The notes beneath the pieces were generated by a model. The model saw only the letters and a program-made list of their open reading frames with translations, was not told the DNA's origin and did not search any database. A stretch of DNA of 64,000 nt, from contig CAYJPN010000009.1 in the NCBI GenBank assembly GCA_964372115.1, positions 94,706 through 158,705 of the forward strand. Direction: 5' to 3'. Position 1 is the first letter of the stretch. The number at the start of each line of letters is the position of its first letter. This document shows positions 53,660-62,413 of the stretch, piece by piece. A program made the translations under genes and the position numbers. This DNA is from CG2-30-36-16 sp964372115 (GTDB lineage: Bacteria; Bacteroidota; Ignavibacteria; Ignavibacteriales; Ignavibacteriaceae).

Positions 53660-54586
53660 CTACTTAGATTTTTGGAGGAATGTATATTTTTTTTGTTTCA
53701 GTTTCATTTGAACAAGTACAGCTCCCAGCATTGCCACAAGCATTCCCAGCCCCTCTTTTAAAGAAATTGCTTCGCCAAGAAATACCCAAGCAAGTACACC
53801 AATCTGAATTAGCATTGTGCCGTTGATGATGCTGGATTCCATAGCAGTTAAAGAGCGCAGAGTTTTGTTCCAAAGAGTAAAAGCATATGCTGTATTAACT
53901 CCTGCCATCCAGAAAAGTAAAATGATGTTTAATGTTGAAATTGAGGAAATTCCCTGAATTATAAGTCCGGCTATGAGTAAAAAAATAGAACCAACACCAA
54001 TACTAACAATTGTAATAACCACCGGGCTGACTAATTGTCGCCGGTTAATTTGCCGCCCGATTACTGATGACCCGGCATTAGCCAGAATTCCGAATATCAT
54101 AATAATCAGCCCGAACATTTCGTTTGATGTAAGTTTGATTGGGAGAAAATAAATTAGCACTCCACCAATAAACAATAAAGCCCCAACCCACTGAAGGGAA
54201 GTTGGTTTTTCGGAAAGGAGGAAATACCCCATAACTGCAACTACAAGCGGTGAAAAATTGAGCATCAAACTTACTACTACCGATGGGAGAAGTGATAAAC
54301 CGGCGAACTGCGCCCCCTGAGTTAGCGCAATAAAAATAAAACCATAAAAAATTAATTTCGGGTATTCTTTTCGTTCGAGGGTTTTTATTTCATCAAAATA
54401 TTTTTTGCGAAGCAGAAGCGGGAGCAGAAAAATAAAAGCCAAAAAATATCTTAATCCCGCAAAGGTAAGCGGAGGAATTTCTTTTAATCCGAATTTTATA
54501 ATAATAAATGAAGTTGACCATAAAAAAGTTACAAGCACTGCCTGCAGTATAACTTTCAAATGTTCATTTTTTTCGGGTGGAGTCAT
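53660..54586 (-). CDS. EamA-family (DMT) transporter
   Basis: A 308-residue inner-membrane protein with ten helices in two EamA repeats. The first starts near LQAVLVTFLWSTSFIIIKFGLKEIPP (cut: FLWSTSFIIIKFG) and the second near FGLIIMIFGILANAGSSVIGRQ. GLRYFLAFIFLLPLL is typical of the drug/metabolite transporter superfamily. Substrates in this family vary (amino acids, nucleosides, drugs), so none is assigned. It starts 20 bases after the NUDIX gene ends and likely shares its transcript. Confidence 0.88.
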   Translation of the reverse strand: MTPPEKNEHLKVILQAVLVTFLWSTSFIIIKFGLKEIPPLTFAGLRYFLAFIFLLPLLLRKKYFDEIKTLERKEYPKLIFYGFIFIALTQGAQFAGLSLLPSVVVSLMLNFSPLVVAVMGYFLLSEKPTSLQWVGALLFIGGVLIYFLPIKLTSNEMFGLIIMIFGILANAGSSVIGRQINRRQLVSPVVITIVSIGVGSIFLLIAGLIIQGISSISTLNIILLFWMAGVNTAYAFTLWNKTLRSLTAMESSIINGTMLIQIGVLAWVFLGEAISLKEGLGMLVAMLGAVLVQMKLKQKKYTFLQKSK

Positions 54587-54606
54587 TATATTTTTATCGT
54601 AAAGGT

Positions 54607-55281
54607 TTATTTATCAAAATTATTTTCACCCAATTTCCTTACTAATTCATAGATTAACGACGCTGTTATTCCCCATATTGTTCCTTCATCAGTTCGGTAA
54701 ACAAGCACATTCGCACCACCAGCATTCCAGGGTTTATGGTATTTCTCAGGTAAATTTAATGCTTTAACCGGGAACAGCTCAACATCATTTCCGTTTTCGT
54801 CTGTTATGGAAGAATGAACTTGTATGTGCAGTTTATATTTTTCCGGTTGTTTGTTTTCAAAAAGAGAAAGAGGAAGCATAAACACTTTTTCAACTTCATC
54901 CTTGTCGAAAGGCAGCTCTAAAATGTTTTTTATATTTAATATTGCAACCACCGAGTCGACGGTAACTCTCATCGGTCCCACAAGAGTATCGAGTTTACCT
55001 ATTACCTCAATAGCATTTTCGTTCACACCAAGTTCTTCAACTGTTTCCCTGACGGCGGTATGAACTACATCTCTATCGGTTTTATCAATTTCTCCGCCGG
55101 GGAAACAAATTTCGCCACCCTGGCGTATTTTTGCAGCGCGCTTTTCAAAAAGCAAATAATATTCATCTCCCACCGGCACCAATGGAATCAATACGGCAGA
55201 GTTAAAAAACTCTTCTTTTCTTAAAATTCCCGGTACAGCAGGCAAATTGTTTTTTAACGAATGTAATGATTTTATTTTCAT
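54607..55281 (-). CDS. NUDIX hydrolase, CoA pyrophosphatase type
   Basis: A 224-residue NUDIX protein with LLFEKRAAKIRQGGEICFPG, matching the CoA-specific motif LLxxR...GxxxFPGG, and the catalytic box TAVRETVEELGV, whose glutamates bind Mg2+. These enzymes cleave CoA and its derivatives to 4'-phosphopantetheine and ADP. A ribosome site AGGAAA precedes the ATG. It lies in a co-directional group with ManC (50 bases upstream) and the EamA transporter (20 bases downstream). Confidence 0.88.
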   Translation of the reverse strand: MKIKSLHSLKNNLPAVPGILRKEEFFNSAVLIPLVPVGDEYYLLFEKRAAKIRQGGEICFPGGEIDKTDRDVVHTAVRETVEELGVNENAIEVIGKLDTLVGPMRVTVDSVVAILNIKNILELPFDKDEVEKVFMLPLSLFENKQPEKYKLHIQVHSSITDENGNDVELFPVKALNLPEKYHKPWNAGGANVLVYRTDEGTIWGITASLIYELVRKLGENNFDK

Positions 55282-55331
55282 GGTTTCCTAATATCATACA
55301 CCTATTTTTCGCTTGCTCTTGTTGTTACTTC

Positions 55332-56399
55332 TCAATACAACCCCTCTCTTTTTTCTTCCGTAAGAAAATCAACAACTTTTCTTACATCTTGCACATTGTT
55401 TCTGTTACAAACAAGCAGCGCATCCTTTGTGTTGATGACTATTACATCCTCCATTCCGATAACAGCAGTAAATTTGTCGGGAGAATAAATGTATGAGTTT
55501 TTAGAGCCGGCAGAAAAAACATCGCCGATGTTTGCATTCATGTTTTTATCTTTTTCATTCAGTTCATAAGCCGATTCCCAACTGCCAACATCATTCCAGT
55601 CGAAGTTACTTTTTACAAGAAAAACTTTTTCCGATTTTTCCATTATTCCATAATCTATCGAAATACTTTGCAGTAATGGATAAACCTCATCAAGTTCTTT
55701 ATAAAAATTTAATGCAGAGATATCTTTCCCCATATTATTTAAACTTGTATACATTTCAGGAAGATGAATTTTTATTTCGTCCAGAACAACATCAGCGCGC
55801 CAGATAAACATACCGGAGTTCCACAAATATTCACCCGAAGCAAGATACTGCTGAGCTGTTTCAAAGTTTGGTTTTTCAACAAACTTTTTAACCTTATGTA
55901 CTTGAGGTTTTGTTTCAGCTTTTTCAAAATTTATATAACCGTAACCTGTATCCGGGCGTGTTGGTTCGATGCCGAATGTAACTAAACCTTTAGAGTCGTA
56001 AGCAAATTCTGCTGCGGTTTGGAGTAAGTGCTTAAAACTCTTCGAATCTTTTATAAGATGATCTGCCGGTAATGTGATAATAACAGCGTCGTTTTTCTTT
56101 TCATTTATTACGGAAGCCGCAAGCGCAACGCAGGGGGCGGTATTCCTACCGACGGGTTCGGCAACAATGTTGTCTTTAGGAATTTGCGGAAGTTGTTCTT
56201 CGATTAATGCTTTTTGTACTTTATTGGTTATTACAAAAATTTTATCGGCATCAATAAATCCGTCAAGCCGGTTAACGGTTTCCTGTATCATTGAAAACTC
56301 ACCGAAAAGATTTAGCAATTGTTTTGGTAATGTTTTTCGGCTTCGAGGCCAAAAACGCGACCCGACTCCGCCCGCCATGATAACAGCATATTTTTCCAT
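55332..56399 (-). CDS. manC: Mannose-1-phosphate guanylyltransferase
   Basis: A 355-residue sugar-nucleotide transferase. The N-terminus has the pyrophosphorylase signature MAGGVGSRFWPRSRKTLPKQ, then PVGRNTAPCVALAA, LPADHLI, TFGIEPTRPDTGYGYI and VEKPNFETAQQYLASGEYLW, the GMP-forming set. It makes GDP-mannose from mannose-1-phosphate and GTP for polysaccharide or glycoprotein synthesis. The C-terminal isomerase domain found in bifunctional ManC/AlgA proteins is absent. It is the first gene of a three-gene run. The long gap upstream (56400-56793) may hold its promoter. Confidence 0.92.
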   Translation of the reverse strand: MEKYAVIMAGGVGSRFWPRSRKTLPKQLLNLFGEFSMIQETVNRLDGFIDADKIFVITNKVQKALIEEQLPQIPKDNIVAEPVGRNTAPCVALAASVINEKKNDAVIITLPADHLIKDSKSFKHLLQTAAEFAYDSKGLVTFGIEPTRPDTGYGYINFEKAETKPQVHKVKKFVEKPNFETAQQYLASGEYLWNSGMFIWRADVVLDEIKIHLPEMYTSLNNMGKDISALNFYKELDEVYPLLQSISIDYGIMEKSEKVFLVKSNFDWNDVGSWESAYELNEKDKNMNANIGDVFSAGSKNSYIYSPDKFTAVIGMEDVIVINTKDALLVCNRNNVQDVRKVVDFLTEEKREGLY

Positions 56400-56440
56400 T
56401 TAATTCATCTCCAAATTTTTAATGCGCAATATAAGAGTAA

Positions 56441-56538
56441 TTGTTGAATTTTTGAATTTCAATTTGGGATTTTTGATTGTTGATTTATGATTGTTGATTT
56501 TCGATTTATGATTTTCGATTGTTGATTTTCGATTTTTC
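56441..56538. repeat. Low-complexity GATT/GTTGATT tandem tract
   Basis: About 100 bases of diverged copies of units such as TTGATTGTTGATT and TTTCGATTTATGATT, in the gap 56400-56793. After it, TGTCCTGAAATAGGTTG (from 56548) resembles the terminal repeats of some insertion sequences from memory, but no partner end or transposase is present. The rest of the gap is A+T-rich promoter-like DNA. Confidence 0.6.
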
Positions 56539-56793
56539 CTGCGTCCTGTCCTGAAATAGGTTGCCCCAATAAAGTTAAATGTTAATCAAAAAGTGATAAT
56601 TGGTTTTTGTTTATAGTGGTTTCATTTTGTGAATTCCCGGTGTACAAGTGTAAACCTTTTCTTTCAAAAAATTTGTTGAATTAACACAAAACGCTTATGT
56701 AAAATTAAAGGTTTTTAAGCAGGAGAGGTAAAAATATATTACATTTATTGTAAATTAAAATACATTTAAAACAAACCGGTAAGGAATATCATC

Positions 56794-57471
56794 ATGAAAT
56801 ATTTATTTGTGTTCTTTTTATTTCTTTTTTTCGCAACTTCCAACGCGCAGCAGGCGGTTAGATTTATAAATTTAAATGGAACTGCGGAACATATAGTTGA
56901 CGCAGATGTAATTATTTTTAATATTATGGTAAGAACTACTTCCAAAACACTTGATGACGCAAAGAAAAAAAATGATGATCAGATATCTAATTTACGAAAA
57001 ATATTAAATGAGCTTAACATCAGTAAAGATGATTTTGAAATCCAGCCGATTTCTTTCGGTAAGGAATATGAATGGCTTAACAGTAAGAGGGTAGACAAAG
57101 GATTTTTTGCAAGTACAAATGTAACCTTTAAATTAAAAGATTTTACAAAATATTACGAAACAACCGATATGCTGTCATCATCCGGAAGTTACACTGTTAA
57201 CTCATATTACAGTTTAACTAATTTTGAATTTTACAATAAAACCACATACGAAAAAGCATTGCTTGCGGCAAAAGAAAAAGCTGAATATATGACGAAGGCT
57301 CTTGGAGTTGGACTCGGCAGAGTTATGGAAATTGAAGAATTCGGAGATTCGCAGCCGCCAATGCTTATGCGCAATAAAATGGAAATGGACTCCGCCGTTG
57401 GCGGTGAAACAATTGCAGGTAAAATTACTATAAGAAGATCAGTCCGCGTAAAATTTGAACTTGCGGATTGA
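56794..57471 (+). CDS. SIMPL-domain (DUF541) secreted protein
   Basis: A 225-residue protein with a signal peptide (KYLFVFFLFLFFATSNAQ) and the SIMPL/DUF541 fold: NLNGTAEHIVDADVIIFNIM, many Lys/Asp in the first helix (TSKTLDDAKKKNDDQI), ALLAAKEKAEYMTKALGVGLG and a final strand IRRSVRVKFELA. Such proteins are periplasmic or outer-membrane-linked and associated with oxidative stress and interleukin-1-receptor-associated-kinase interaction in some pathogens, but their biochemical role is unclear. It stands alone and converges with the GH13 gene across a shared terminator. Confidence 0.85.
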   Translation: MKYLFVFFLFLFFATSNAQQAVRFINLNGTAEHIVDADVIIFNIMVRTTSKTLDDAKKKNDDQISNLRKILNELNISKDDFEIQPISFGKEYEWLNSKRVDKGFFASTNVTFKLKDFTKYYETTDMLSSSGSYTVNSYYSLTNFEFYNKTTYEKALLAAKEKAEYMTKALGVGLGRVMEIEEFGDSQPPMLMRNKMEMDSAVGGETIAGKITIRRSVRVKFELAD

Positions 57472-57535
57472 ACATCATCTAATTTATCCAATTTCCCGTT
57501 GGGAAGTGAATCCTAATAATTTTCGTAATACATAA

Positions 57536-57562
57536 AAAACCCCGAACAAAAATCGGGGTTTT
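57536..57562. terminator. Bidirectional terminator between SIMPL and GH13 genes
   Basis: Perfect 10-base arms AAAACCCCGA (57536-57545) and TCGGGGTTTT (57553-57562) enclose a 7-base loop. A-rich and T-rich flanks allow it to work for both convergent genes. Confidence 0.85.
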
Positions 57563-57602
57563 ATAAAGTTCAAAAAAAGCATATAACTTTATTACAAGAA
57601 AA

Positions 57603-59714
57603 TTATTTTTTCTTCAAAACATAACCTGATGAAGTTGGAACAACAATAGTTTCGTCAACTAAATCCAGAGTTTCAACGCCTGCTTTTACATGATTTACAA
57701 GTACTTCATATTCACCTTCCGGCAATGTAAACTCTTGTGTTCTATCCGGAGATGCATTAAAAAGAACAACAAAAATATCATTCTTATAATTTAATGTATA
57801 ACCAAGCGCAAAGGGGTTATATTTAACATCCATAAATTTTACATCGTCATAACCGGCTCTGCGAAAAGCGTCATATTTTGTTCGAAGAGCTGTTAGCCCT
57901 TTATAATAATCAACAAGTTCTTTATTTAGTTGGGCGTGTTTGTAGTTTATATAATTTACCTGGTTGTCTTTATCGTAAGTATTGTGATCTATTTTGCCTT
58001 TCATCGGGTCGTCCGCCGTTACATCAAGCGGTACTACTTTGCTGCGCGCGTATTCTTGTCCCGCCTGTATCATTGTCATTCCTTGTGATGTAAACAAAAA
58101 TAACGCGCCGAGTTTGTTTAGTTTCATTTGAAGAGGAGTAAGTTTTGCATTCACATTGATGTCATTTATAACGATATCAGGGTCAACTTCACCGGATCCA
58201 ATACGAATAAAATCGCCGAGTGTATAACCGTCGTGTGATTCGAGATAATTAACCGAGTGTTCTTTTTTCTGGAACAGACCGAGAGAGTCGCGCATGAGAG
58301 TGCCGTTTACATAACTTTTAATTCTCTGCGGTGAGTTGTTACCGTACCATTTACCAAATATCCAGCCGTTGCCGTTATCAGGGTTTTCGCCTTTTATACC
58401 GTTTCGTATTTGGTCGTTCCATGCGCCCCAGCCGCGGAGCGAAAATCCCATCGGGTCGTAACCGCCGCCCCATGGTTCGCACACAAATACCACATCGGGG
58501 TTTATTTTTTTTGCTTCGCGAATAATTTCTTCTATAGTTTCCCAATCCAATAACTTTCCAAGATCAAAACGGAAACCGTCAACTTTATATTCGGTCATCC
58601 AATAAAGCACGCTTTCAATTATCATACGACGCGCCATCGGGCTTTCGGTTTTAAAATCGTTACCGCACCCGCTTACTGCTTCATACCCGCCATCGCTTTT
58701 CAAACGGAAATAATATTCTTTATCAATTTGTTTTAAGTTGCCGAGTTCGTACTCACTTATATGATTATATACAACATCCATAATAACGCCAATGCCGTCT
58801 TTATGAAATGCTTTTACCATATCTTTGAAATCATTTATTTGTTTTGCTTCCGCTCCGCTCCACCTATTCCATTTAAATTCGTTTTCGCCTTCGCTATAAT
58901 AAGCATCGGGGGCAAAAAATGCCGCCGTCATATAACCCCAATGATTTCTTTCATAAGGATTCCATGTGTTAAATCTTCCGTCCAATGAATCTTTGTAAGG
59001 AATTTCGCAGTTACCAAACTCTTGAGCAGGAAGCAGCTCAACCGTATTTACGCCAAGATTTTTGATGTAGTCGATTCCACCGGTTTTTCCTTTTTCAACA
59101 AGACCTATATAAGTCCCCGGTTTTTCAGCGCCGGAAGAAGGATGCGCAGTCATATCACGCACATGCATCTCATAAATTACAAGGTCGCGCCAGTCGCGTT
59201 TTAACCAGTCGGTTTTTTCCCAATCATATTCTTCCGGTTTAACTATAATTCCTTTACGGGGGTTCATATAAGTATTGTACGTTGCAACAGCTTTTGCATA
59301 CGGATCGAGACATAGAGGGCGGCTGCCGTTGTACTGCGTCTTGCTTGTTACTTTGAATCCGTAAAATTTTCCGTAAAGTTTGCCTTCAATTGCAGCTTCC
59401 CAAACGGCGTCCTCGTCACGGGTCATACTATACTCTGTTCCGTTTTTCTCTTCAACTTTATTAAAGACAACAACTGAAACATTTTCTGCGTTTGGAGTAA
59501 ACAGTCTAAAATAGGTTTTGCCATTTTCAACAAACACACCAAGTTTTTTATTCGAGAATATGTTATTGAGAATAGAATCTTTTACAAAACGTTCACTTGT
59601 AAGTATTTCTTTTGAAGTTGTTTTATCTGTAATAAACAAAGTTTTACCTAACGCATTATTTTGATTGAATATTGAAAAAACAATCGTTACTAATATTATT
59701 ATCGAATGTTTCAT
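57603..59714 (-). CDS. GH13 pullulanase/isoamylase-type debranching enzyme
   Basis: A secreted (signal ending NALGK) 703-residue amylase-family enzyme. A CBM48-like module (about 60-145, FRLFTPNAENVSVVVF) precedes the catalytic barrel with YEMHVRDMTAH, DVVYNH, GFRFDLGKLLD (nucleophile Asp), VVFVCEPWGGG (acid/base Glu) and YLESHDGYTLGDF (third Asp). All three catalytic residues are present. The order is that of type I pullulanases and debranching enzymes, which cut alpha-1,6 links in glycogen, starch or pullulan. No other amylase or transporter gene is near. Confidence 0.9.
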   Translation of the reverse strand: MKHSIIILVTIVFSIFNQNNALGKTLFITDKTTSKEILTSERFVKDSILNNIFSNKKLGVFVENGKTYFRLFTPNAENVSVVVFNKVEEKNGTEYSMTRDEDAVWEAAIEGKLYGKFYGFKVTSKTQYNGSRPLCLDPYAKAVATYNTYMNPRKGIIVKPEEYDWEKTDWLKRDWRDLVIYEMHVRDMTAHPSSGAEKPGTYIGLVEKGKTGGIDYIKNLGVNTVELLPAQEFGNCEIPYKDSLDGRFNTWNPYERNHWGYMTAAFFAPDAYYSEGENEFKWNRWSGAEAKQINDFKDMVKAFHKDGIGVIMDVVYNHISEYELGNLKQIDKEYYFRLKSDGGYEAVSGCGNDFKTESPMARRMIIESVLYWMTEYKVDGFRFDLGKLLDWETIEEIIREAKKINPDVVFVCEPWGGGYDPMGFSLRGWGAWNDQIRNGIKGENPDNGNGWIFGKWYGNNSPQRIKSYVNGTLMRDSLGLFQKKEHSVNYLESHDGYTLGDFIRIGSGEVDPDIVINDINVNAKLTPLQMKLNKLGALFLFTSQGMTMIQAGQEYARSKVVPLDVTADDPMKGKIDHNTYDKDNQVNYINYKHAQLNKELVDYYKGLTALRTKYDAFRRAGYDDVKFMDVKYNPFALGYTLNYKNDIFVVLFNASPDRTQEFTLPEGEYEVLVNHVKAGVETLDLVDETIVVPTSSGYVLKKK

Positions 59715-59833
59715 ATCGCGATTTATGATTTTATAGTGGAATAATTTTTACCACAACTCTGTTACAACAAAGCTATGCATATATATGCAAAAATAGAATA
59801 TATTTTATTGAAAGATAGTAACCGTTAACTTCA

Positions 59834-60157
59834 CTATGATAATTTTCCGTCAATAACTCGTGTTACGCAAATTAGAGGATTTTCGGGCAAATTAAATTTT
59901 GAAAATATCTCTTCAAATAACTTATAATGTTTGTTATGTTTTTCAAGTCTCCAAAATTGTCTGTCGCTTAAATATTTACCGCTTGCATTAATAGGGGCGT
60001 CAAACCTGTAAGCCTTTGTAAAATCTTGTGGGGCTGATTGTTTTAGAAACTCAGCTTTATTGTCGTCTCCGCCTTCCATTTCATAAGCTACGGCGCGGAA
60101 TTCAACAACAAATCCGTTATTTATTATTAGATAAATATTAAGAATGGTTTCGAGCAT
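59834..60157 (-). CDS. Hypothetical small soluble protein
   Basis: From ATG 60157 this is a 107-residue protein (MLETILNIYLIINNGFVVEF ...) with mixed charged residues and GGDDNKAEFLKQSAPQDFTK, without domains I recognise. The start overlaps the end of the membrane-protein gene by 20 bases, indicating translational coupling. A longer frame to 60205 would add a hydrophobic stretch that is really the last helix of that neighbour in another frame. Its function is not known; it may work with the membrane protein. Confidence 0.55.
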   Translation of the reverse strand: MLETILNIYLIINNGFVVEFRAVAYEMEGGDDNKAEFLKQSAPQDFTKAYRFDAPINASGKYLSDRQFWRLEKHNKHYKLFEEIFSKFNLPENPLICVTRVIDGKLS

Positions 60158-60827
60158 TTTTATCCTTTGTATTAAACAGCGCAAAAATAGCCAGAGCAAA
60201 AGCATAACCTATTGCAAATTTGCACATAACACTTACAATTGCCCTTAACAAACCATCAAGCCCTAATGCCTTAAGAACAAACGCGGTAATTACAGGCACG
60301 GCAGTAAATATTAAAGCGCCTAAAAGAATATTTACCGGCACTTTTAGCTTGTTATCTCCAGGATTATTTCTTAATCGGAAAAGTAAAATCATTGTTGCAA
60401 GTATCGGCATATAATAAACGAATCCGAACAAATCACCAAGAGGGTAATTATGTATCGCATAAAATACGCTGCATTTTGCGGTACTAAACTGTGAGATTAT
60501 AAATGCGTAGAAGATTACAAACGAAACAGCGGGAAGATAAATCAGTTGCAGTATTCTTTTCCACCTGTCAAAAAGCTTCAAAGTAAAATGAAGCGTCATA
60601 GGCGGCAAAAAAGAGATAACAACAAACGCAGTGTAAGTAATGTATGACGATTCTAAATTGACACCGCAAATGAGATACTCAATTAACTGATAGGTTGCCA
60701 GTACTGCCACTATTTTCATCGCCATTTTGTTTAAAGGATTTTTATCAGCAAAAATCAAAATGTTGATAAGTAAAATAAATTCGATACAGGCGATAAGAAG
60801 AGATATTATACCGTTCCAATTATCCAA
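60138..60827 (-). CDS. Seven-helix membrane protein (kinase-type 7TM module)
   Basis: A 229-residue membrane protein with about seven hydrophobic helices across residues 5-220. The pattern resembles the N-terminal 7TM sensor modules of some histidine kinases, but nothing follows the membrane part, so it is not a kinase. The start appears to be a TTG at 60827 with an AAAGG site 7 bases upstream; the next Met is at residue 35, in the second helix. It overlaps the next small gene by 20 bases. A nested inverted repeat at 60850-60962 lies directly upstream. Confidence 0.65.
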   Translation of the reverse strand: MDNWNGIISLLIACIEFILLINILIFADKNPLNKMAMKIVAVLATYQLIEYLICGVNLESSYITYTAFVVISFLPPMTLHFTLKLFDRWKRILQLIYLPAVSFVIFYAFIISQFSTAKCSVFYAIHNYPLGDLFGFVYYMPILATMILLFRLRNNPGDNKLKVPVNILLGALIFTAVPVITAFVLKALGLDGLLRAIVSVMCKFAIGYAFALAIFALFNTKDKNARNHS

Positions 60828-60849
60828 ATTTCAGCCTTTGATAAAAAAA

Positions 60850-60962
60850 GCGGAAGACTCAAAAGATTGCTGTTTCTCGTGATTATATGTTTTGTCTTTC
60901 CGCAGACATCAACGCAAAACATTGATGGACCGCAAAAAAACTAATGCTTTTGAGTCGACCGC
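60850..60962. ncRNA. Nested inverted repeat between fumC and the 7TM gene
   Basis: Sixteen-base outer arms (60850-60865 and 60947-60962, 14 of 16 paired; core GACTCAAAAG/CTTTTGAGTC) enclose an inner stem ATGTTTTG/CAAAACAT (60887-60894 and 60915-60922). As RNA it would form a two-level hairpin covering nearly the whole gap. It could be a leader controlling the 7TM gene, a fumC terminator or a small repeat element. No riboswitch class is recognised. Confidence 0.45.
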
Positions 60963-60972
60963 AAATTATAAA

Positions 60973-62364
60973 TTATGCTTTAGGACCAATCATCTTTTCG
61001 GGACGCACAACTTCATCAAACTTTTCTTCCGTCAGAAGTCCAAGTTCAACTACAGCTTCCTTCAAAGTTTTATTTTCTTTATGCGCTTTTTTTGCAACTT
61101 TAGCCGCGTTATCATAACCGATGTGCGGGTTAAGAGAAGTAACAAGCATAAGCGAATTTGTAAGATGTTTTTTTATGTTGTTTTCGTTTGCCTTAATACC
61201 GACGACGCAGTTATCGGTAAAACTTTCGCACGCGTCAGCAAGAAGCCGTATTGACTGAAGCACGTTAAAAATAATAACCGGTTTAAATACGTTCAGCTCA
61301 AAATTGCCGCTTGCGCCGCCTATGTTAACTGCAACATCATTTCCGAATACTTGTGCGCAAACCATAGTTAAAGCTTCGGGCTGTGTTGGATTAACTTTGC
61401 CGGGCATTATTGAACTGCCAGGTTCATTTTCGGGAAGTGATAATTCACCAATTCCGCATCGTGGACCCGAGCCGAGCCAGCGAATATCGTTTGCAATTTT
61501 CATTAAAGAAGCAGCAAGAGTTTTTAACACACCATGGCACGCTACAAGAGCATCGTGCCCTGCGAGTCCTTCAAACTTATTTCTGCCTGTAATAAAAGGA
61601 AGCCCGGTTATTTCGGAAATTTTTTCAGCAGATTTTACTGCAAACTGGGGATGTGTATTCAAACCTGTTCCCACTGCCGTACCGCCGAGAGCTAATTCAT
61701 TAAGGTGGGGAAGACAAGAATCAATTCTTTCCAATCCGTTGGTAAGCTGTTGAACGTATCCGGAAAACTCCTGTCCGAGAGTTAACGGAGTTGCATCCAT
61801 TAAATGTGTTCGCCCAATTTTTATAATGTTTTTATACTCTTCCGATTTTGCATTTAATGCATCGCGTAGTTTTGTAACCATTGGAATAAGACGGCGGTGT
61901 ATTTCTTCAACAGCGGCAATGTGCATTGCAGTAGGAAAAGTATCGTTTGATGATTGAGCTTTATTTACATCATCATTTGGGTGAATTGGTTTTTTACTTC
62001 CCATTACACCGCCCGCAATTTCAATTGCGCGGTTCGAAATAACTTCGTTTGCGTTCATGTTTGTTTGAGTGCCGCTGCCGGTTTGCCAAACAACAAGCGG
62101 AAAATGCTCGTCAAGTTTACCGCTGATAACTTCATCGGCTGCTTTTATAATAAGTTCTGCTTTTTCAGCAGACAAAAGATCCAGTTCTTTATTTGCCATT
62201 GCGGCGGCTTTTTTAAGAACTCCAAGCGCGCGTATAAGTTCACGAGGAAATCTTTCCCCGCCTATTTTGAAATTCATTAATGAGCGTGCTGTTTGAGCGC
62301 CGTAATATTTATCAGCGGGCACTTTAATCTCGCCCATAGTATCAGTTTCAATTCTGTAATCCAT
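60973..62364 (-). CDS. fumC: Class II fumarate hydratase
   Basis: A 463-residue fumarase of the citric acid cycle, converting fumarate and water to malate, with no iron-sulfur cluster. It shows TDTMGEIKVPADKYYGAQT, QTGSGTQTNMNANEV, HPNDDVNKAQSSNDTFPTAM (cut from a longer run), GRTHLMDATPLT and the signature GSSIMPGKVNPTQ with the catalytic Ser. Length matches E. coli FumC. A GGGAGA ribosome site precedes the ATG. It lies between the REC-kinase gene (upstream, 49 bases) and a nested inverted repeat. Confidence 0.97.
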   Translation of the reverse strand: MDYRIETDTMGEIKVPADKYYGAQTARSLMNFKIGGERFPRELIRALGVLKKAAAMANKELDLLSAEKAELIIKAADEVISGKLDEHFPLVVWQTGSGTQTNMNANEVISNRAIEIAGGVMGSKKPIHPNDDVNKAQSSNDTFPTAMHIAAVEEIHRRLIPMVTKLRDALNAKSEEYKNIIKIGRTHLMDATPLTLGQEFSGYVQQLTNGLERIDSCLPHLNELALGGTAVGTGLNTHPQFAVKSAEKISEITGLPFITGRNKFEGLAGHDALVACHGVLKTLAASLMKIANDIRWLGSGPRCGIGELSLPENEPGSSIMPGKVNPTQPEALTMVCAQVFGNDVAVNIGGASGNFELNVFKPVIIFNVLQSIRLLADACESFTDNCVVGIKANENNIKKHLTNSLMLVTSLNPHIGYDNAAKVAKKAHKENKTLKEAVVELGLLTEEKFDEVVRPEKMIGPKA

Positions 62365-62413
62365 AATTATTCTCCCGGATAAAATTGTAAAAATATTGTA
62401 ATAAAGTTATTTA

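Noticed and set aside
56441..56538. CRISPR-like array
   Set aside because: The repeats are short, diverged and contiguous without unique spacers, and there are no cas genes.
61304..61753. 149-codon open frame on the strand opposite fumC
   Set aside because: Lies fully inside fumC, shows no ribosome site or domain, and follows fumC codon structure; a shadow frame.
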